Part shown: piece by piece, positions 61,677-64,000 of the stretch
How positions within the stretch are numbered: the stretch's first letter is position 1
Layout of the letters: every line of letters starts with the position of its first letter
NCBI RefSeq assembly: GCF_900141815.1
Contig: NZ_FQYR01000008.1
Location: forward strand, 62,001 to 126,000
Source of the DNA: Rubritalea squalenifaciens DSM 18772
GTDB taxonomy: Bacteria; Verrucomicrobiota; Verrucomicrobiia; Verrucomicrobiales; Akkermansiaceae
Length of the DNA: 64,000 nucleotides
Reading direction: 5' to 3'
Program-made: the position numbers and the translations under genes
Notes under the pieces: model-generated
The model's input: the letters and a program-made list of their open reading frames with translations, nothing else
Databases searched by the model: none
Told to the model about the DNA's origin: nothing

Positions 61677-62798
61677 TTAGATAGCTGCGATCATTTCCAG
61701 ACTTTTAGGCCCGGGCAAAACGGCCAACTCCATCTGGTTCATGATATAAGCAAAGGACACACCGCTTTCTGGGTCTCCCAAAGCATGGCTGCCACCCGCT
61801 CCAGGGTGCCCGAAAGCCTCCAGGGCAGCTCCATAGTTATGCCTCAGCTTGGATCCATGATCATCCAGCGGGTCCATCTGGAATCCACAGGTAAAACGCG
61901 TCGGTGTGCGGAGGATCCTGTCTTCACCCTGGATCACTGGAGTCTTGATCCACTCCAGCACATCATGGCTGAAACACTCGATGCGTCCAATCGCCGCCTG
62001 GTAGAATTTAGCCAAAGCCCTGGCTGTTCCCACACCACCCATGGCTGGGAGTGCGGCCTGCCAGGCTTCCTGCTTGTTCATCTCCTGTACGGCGTGCAGT
62101 CCGCGGGGAGAACCGAAGGCCTTACGGACCAACGTCCCTTCTTGGTTGAACTCCTTGTAAAAACCACTCTCCAGATCACTCTTGTCCATCTTACCTGGAT
62201 AGAGAGTGGCCACGCGACCAAACTCACTCTCAGGAAGACCGATCCAGAAATCCAGTCCCAGAGGCTCAGCCACTCTCTCGCGCCACACCTCCCCCAGAGT
62301 CTTCCCACTGAGTTCCCTGACCGGCTTTTCCAGCAGGAACCCGTAGGTGCGTGGATGATAGCCATGGCCATCGCCTAGCGGCCAGTTTGGCGCTTGTTGC
62401 TCCACAGCTTCAATCACCGCACCGTAGTCAAATACACTAGCCTTCTTGTCTAAAGCTGCGAAACCACTTTGATGGCTCATCAGCTCGGCAAAAGTCGCAT
62501 TCTTATTTGGAAACTCGTCCCACACCCTCACCACCAAGTCCTGCGGAGTCAGACCATTTTCCTCCAGAAGCATCAGTAGGATGGCACTCGCTGGCCCTTT
62601 AGTTGCTGAGTACACGGGCACCATCGTGTCTGCCGTCCATTCTCTCTGCTTAGTACGATCACACCAGCCCTGTGCGAGATTCAAGATTTCCTCGCCATCC
62701 CTCCACACGGAAACAGAAGCCCCCAACTCACCTCTCTCGGCAAAGTTACGCTCGAAAACCTCCTTGATCTTATCGACTTGTGGTGTACTCACGGTCAT
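61677..62798 (-). CDS. Serine hydrolase of the beta-lactamase family (class C-like esterase)
   Basis: Related to EstB/family VIII carboxylesterases and LACTB. 373 residues, no signal peptide. Nucleophile SxxK in YSATKGPAS. The Tyr motif is probably YHPRTYG. A third motif FGHPGAGGSHALGDP sits where class C enzymes have KTG. MSHQSGFAAL is typical of the family. Likely a cytoplasmic esterase; beta-lactam hydrolysis is not implied. Confidence 0.9.
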   Translation of the reverse strand: MTVSTPQVDKIKEVFERNFAERGELGASVSVWRDGEEILNLAQGWCDRTKQREWTADTMVPVYSATKGPASAILLMLLEENGLTPQDLVVRVWDEFPNKNATFAELMSHQSGFAALDKKASVFDYGAVIEAVEQQAPNWPLGDGHGYHPRTYGFLLEKPVRELSGKTLGEVWRERVAEPLGLDFWIGLPESEFGRVATLYPGKMDKSDLESGFYKEFNQEGTLVRKAFGSPRGLHAVQEMNKQEAWQAALPAMGGVGTARALAKFYQAAIGRIECFSHDVLEWIKTPVIQGEDRILRTPTRFTCGFQMDPLDDHGSKLRHNYGAALEAFGHPGAGGSHALGDPESGVSFAYIMNQMELAVLPGPKSLEMIAAI

Positions 62799-62833
62799 GC
62801 CCTATACACGGCTCCAGACAGCTTGCAAGTCCT

Positions 62834-63295
62834 CTACAGCACCAGGCCGACAAGATCTTTGTCCGTTTGAGCAAGCTGACGCAGACTTTCATCCAGCTCA
62901 AAGGCCCTGTCCAGATAGCTTTTCGCAACATTGGGGTCCCCCAGCACAGCCGAGTAACAGCCCATATTGTAGTGAAACAAGGCATCTTTGATCAGGCTTT
63001 TGGGTCCTTTGAGGAGCACCTCTCTGGCAGCCGTTGTATCACCTATCTCATGGAGACAATACGCTGCATGGATAAAGTAAGCTTTCTTACGTGGATGATG
63101 CTTACAGAGCCTCTGAGCGGTCACTACGGCGGCATTCCACTGCTTGTCCATCATCTGGGCTGCTAATACCAGCTCCTGCACACGAGAACTGTACAATTCC
63201 TCCTCGGCAAGCCCTGTGAGCTCGCCCAGCGCATCCTGTGGCATTTCCAGCTGGAGAAAGCCTACCACCGAATTCAAACGCGTTTCTAAATCCAT
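62834..63295 (-). CDS. TPR-like helical repeat protein
   Basis: 153 residues from ATG 63293-63295 (MDLETRLNSVVGFLQ); a longer frame upstream would overlap the trmB start and looks spurious. Several helix-turn-helix repeats with the W/L-G-Y/F-A pattern of TPRs (KKAYFIHAAYCLHEIGDTTAARE, KDALFHYNMGCYSAVLGDPNV-type units). Probably a protein-interaction module; partner unknown. Divergent from trmB. Confidence 0.75.
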   Translation of the reverse strand: MDLETRLNSVVGFLQLEMPQDALGELTGLAEEELYSSRVQELVLAAQMMDKQWNAAVVTAQRLCKHHPRKKAYFIHAAYCLHEIGDTTAAREVLLKGPKSLIKDALFHYNMGCYSAVLGDPNVAKSYLDRAFELDESLRQLAQTDKDLVGLVL

Positions 63296-63413
63296 GCGAG
63301 GCGAATTTGCACATGGAAAAGCAGAAAAGCAAATCCTGAGCATACGAAAAAGCCACAACTTAAGCCTACGAAGTCTTGCACTTCCCCCCCAGTCTTCGCA
63401 GACTTCCCGCCCT

Positions 63414-64000
63414 ATGACGTCAGCCACCAAGCAACGCCAACCTGAGATCTGCGAGTTCATGCCCGCAGACTACTTTGCACGTCTGGATACAAAGGACATC
63501 TTTGCAGACGGCAAACCGCTCGAAGTCGATCTCGGCACCGGCGATGGCACTTTCCTCATCAAAATGGCCCAACACTATACCGATCACAATTTTCTCGGTG
63601 TAGAGCGCCTGCTTGGCCGCGTAAAGAAAGTCTGCCGTAAGGCGAGGAACAACGAACTGACCAACTGCAAAGTCCTGCGTCTGGAGTCCAAGTACGTGGT
63701 CGAATGGCTGCTGCCTGAGGAATCCGTGGACCGCATGCACTTACTGTGCCCAGATCCCTGGCCTAAGGAGCGCCATCACAAGCGCCGTCTCGTCCAGCAG
63801 GAGTTCCTTGAGGCCGTATTCAGAGCACTCAAACCAGGCGGCGAGTTCTGCTTCAAGACGGACCACCCGGAATACTTCGATTGGGTGGTTGACGAAATCA
63901 ATACCTTTGGAAAGTTCCAGCAGTTGGACTGGCCTGAGGACGCCTTCTACTACCCGAAAACCGACTTCCAGGTGCAATGGGAAGCTGAAGGCAAGACCCT
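63414..64000 (+). CDS. trmB: tRNA (guanine-N7-)-methyltransferase (partial)
   Basis: Methylates G46 of tRNA with S-adenosylmethionine. About 195 codons are visible from ATG 63414; the C-terminus runs off the right edge. SAM-binding VDLGTGDGTFLIKMA, NFLGVERLLGRV, and the diagnostic CPDPWPKERHHKRRL followed by FKTDHPEYFDWV. Confidence 0.95.
   Translation, partial: MTSATKQRQPEICEFMPADYFARLDTKDIFADGKPLEVDLGTGDGTFLIKMAQHYTDHNFLGVERLLGRVKKVCRKARNNELTNCKVLRLESKYVVEWLLPEESVDRMHLLCPDPWPKERHHKRRLVQQEFLEAVFRALKPGGEFCFKTDHPEYFDWVVDEINTFGKFQQLDWPEDAFYYPKTDFQVQWEAEGKT

Noticed and set aside
61677-62798. A beta-lactam resistance gene
   Set aside because: The SxxK hydrolase has the motifs of class C-like esterases, lacks a signal peptide and has GHPGAGG instead of KTG, so esterase activity is more likely.

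Overview
The window looks like a chromosomal segment of a moderately GC-rich member of the Verrucomicrobiota, most likely a free-living, glycan-degrading Verrucomicrobiales lineage related to Rubritalea, Luteolibacter or Akkermansia. This is inferred, not proven. It rests on the protein repertoire (GTP-dependent PEP carboxykinase, sialidase, a PL8 glycosaminoglycan lyase), on a secreted protease ending in the 'YTIESS...W...RFFRV' type of tail common in that phylum, and on the scarcity of strong Shine-Dalgarno sequences. No phage, insertion sequence, CRISPR array or rRNA was seen.

Layout. 1-2728 (minus) is tyrA-aroA-cmk, with cmk running off the left edge. 2807-3862 (minus) holds a small lipoprotein and a small membrane protein. 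4025-8970 (plus) holds a LuxE-like and a LuxC-like gene separated by an AT-rich gene on the other strand, then infA (IF-1) and selB. 9097-11328 is a secreted sialidase fused to an SGNH esterase. 11375-15085 (minus) holds two AT-rich unknown genes, a DinG-type helicase and an exported Nudix hydrolase. pckG follows on the plus strand.

17269-36502 (minus) is the translation superlocus. In transcription order it reads rpsL, rpsG, fusA, rpsJ, rplC, rplD, rplW, rplB, rpsS, an exported coiled-coil protein, rplV, rpsC, rplP, rpmC, rpsQ, rplN, rplX, then a GNAT gene on the opposite strand with a terminator and a candidate promoter, then rplE, rpsH, rplF, rplR, rpsE, rplO, secY, adk, map and a class B penicillin-binding protein. 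tuf, rpsN (S14) and rpmD (L30) are missing from their usual places. tRNA-Met(CAT) lies just upstream of rpsL with its own promoter and terminator.

36999-46333 holds an exported alpha/beta hydrolase, an S10 carboxypeptidase, ftsH, a very large TerB/FHA-like ABCG transporter and a CHAP amidase. 46559-49713 (plus) is the glycolytic set gapA, pgk, tpiA. 50191-52884 is a large modular secreted metzincin protease. 53084-56833 holds a small zinc-finger-like protein, a WalJ-type MBL hydrolase, and a three-gene plus-strand unit (coiled-coil protein, lipoprotein, YhaM-like HD nuclease). 56825-59821 is the PL8 lyase. rsfS, tRNA-Ala(GGC), a possible divergent serpin, a beta-lactamase-family esterase, a TPR protein and the start of trmB complete the window.

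How it fits together. The core is growth-related (translation, secretion, central carbon). Candidate promoters of the tRNA genes, the str operon and gapA share GC-rich discriminators, which fits stringent control. The accessory genes point to extracellular breakdown of sialylated and sulfated glycans and of proteins. The least expected features are two genes lodged inside the ribosomal-protein locus (a secreted coiled-coil protein, and a GNAT gene on the opposite strand that splits the spc operon) and a luxE/luxC pair with no luciferase genes beside it.
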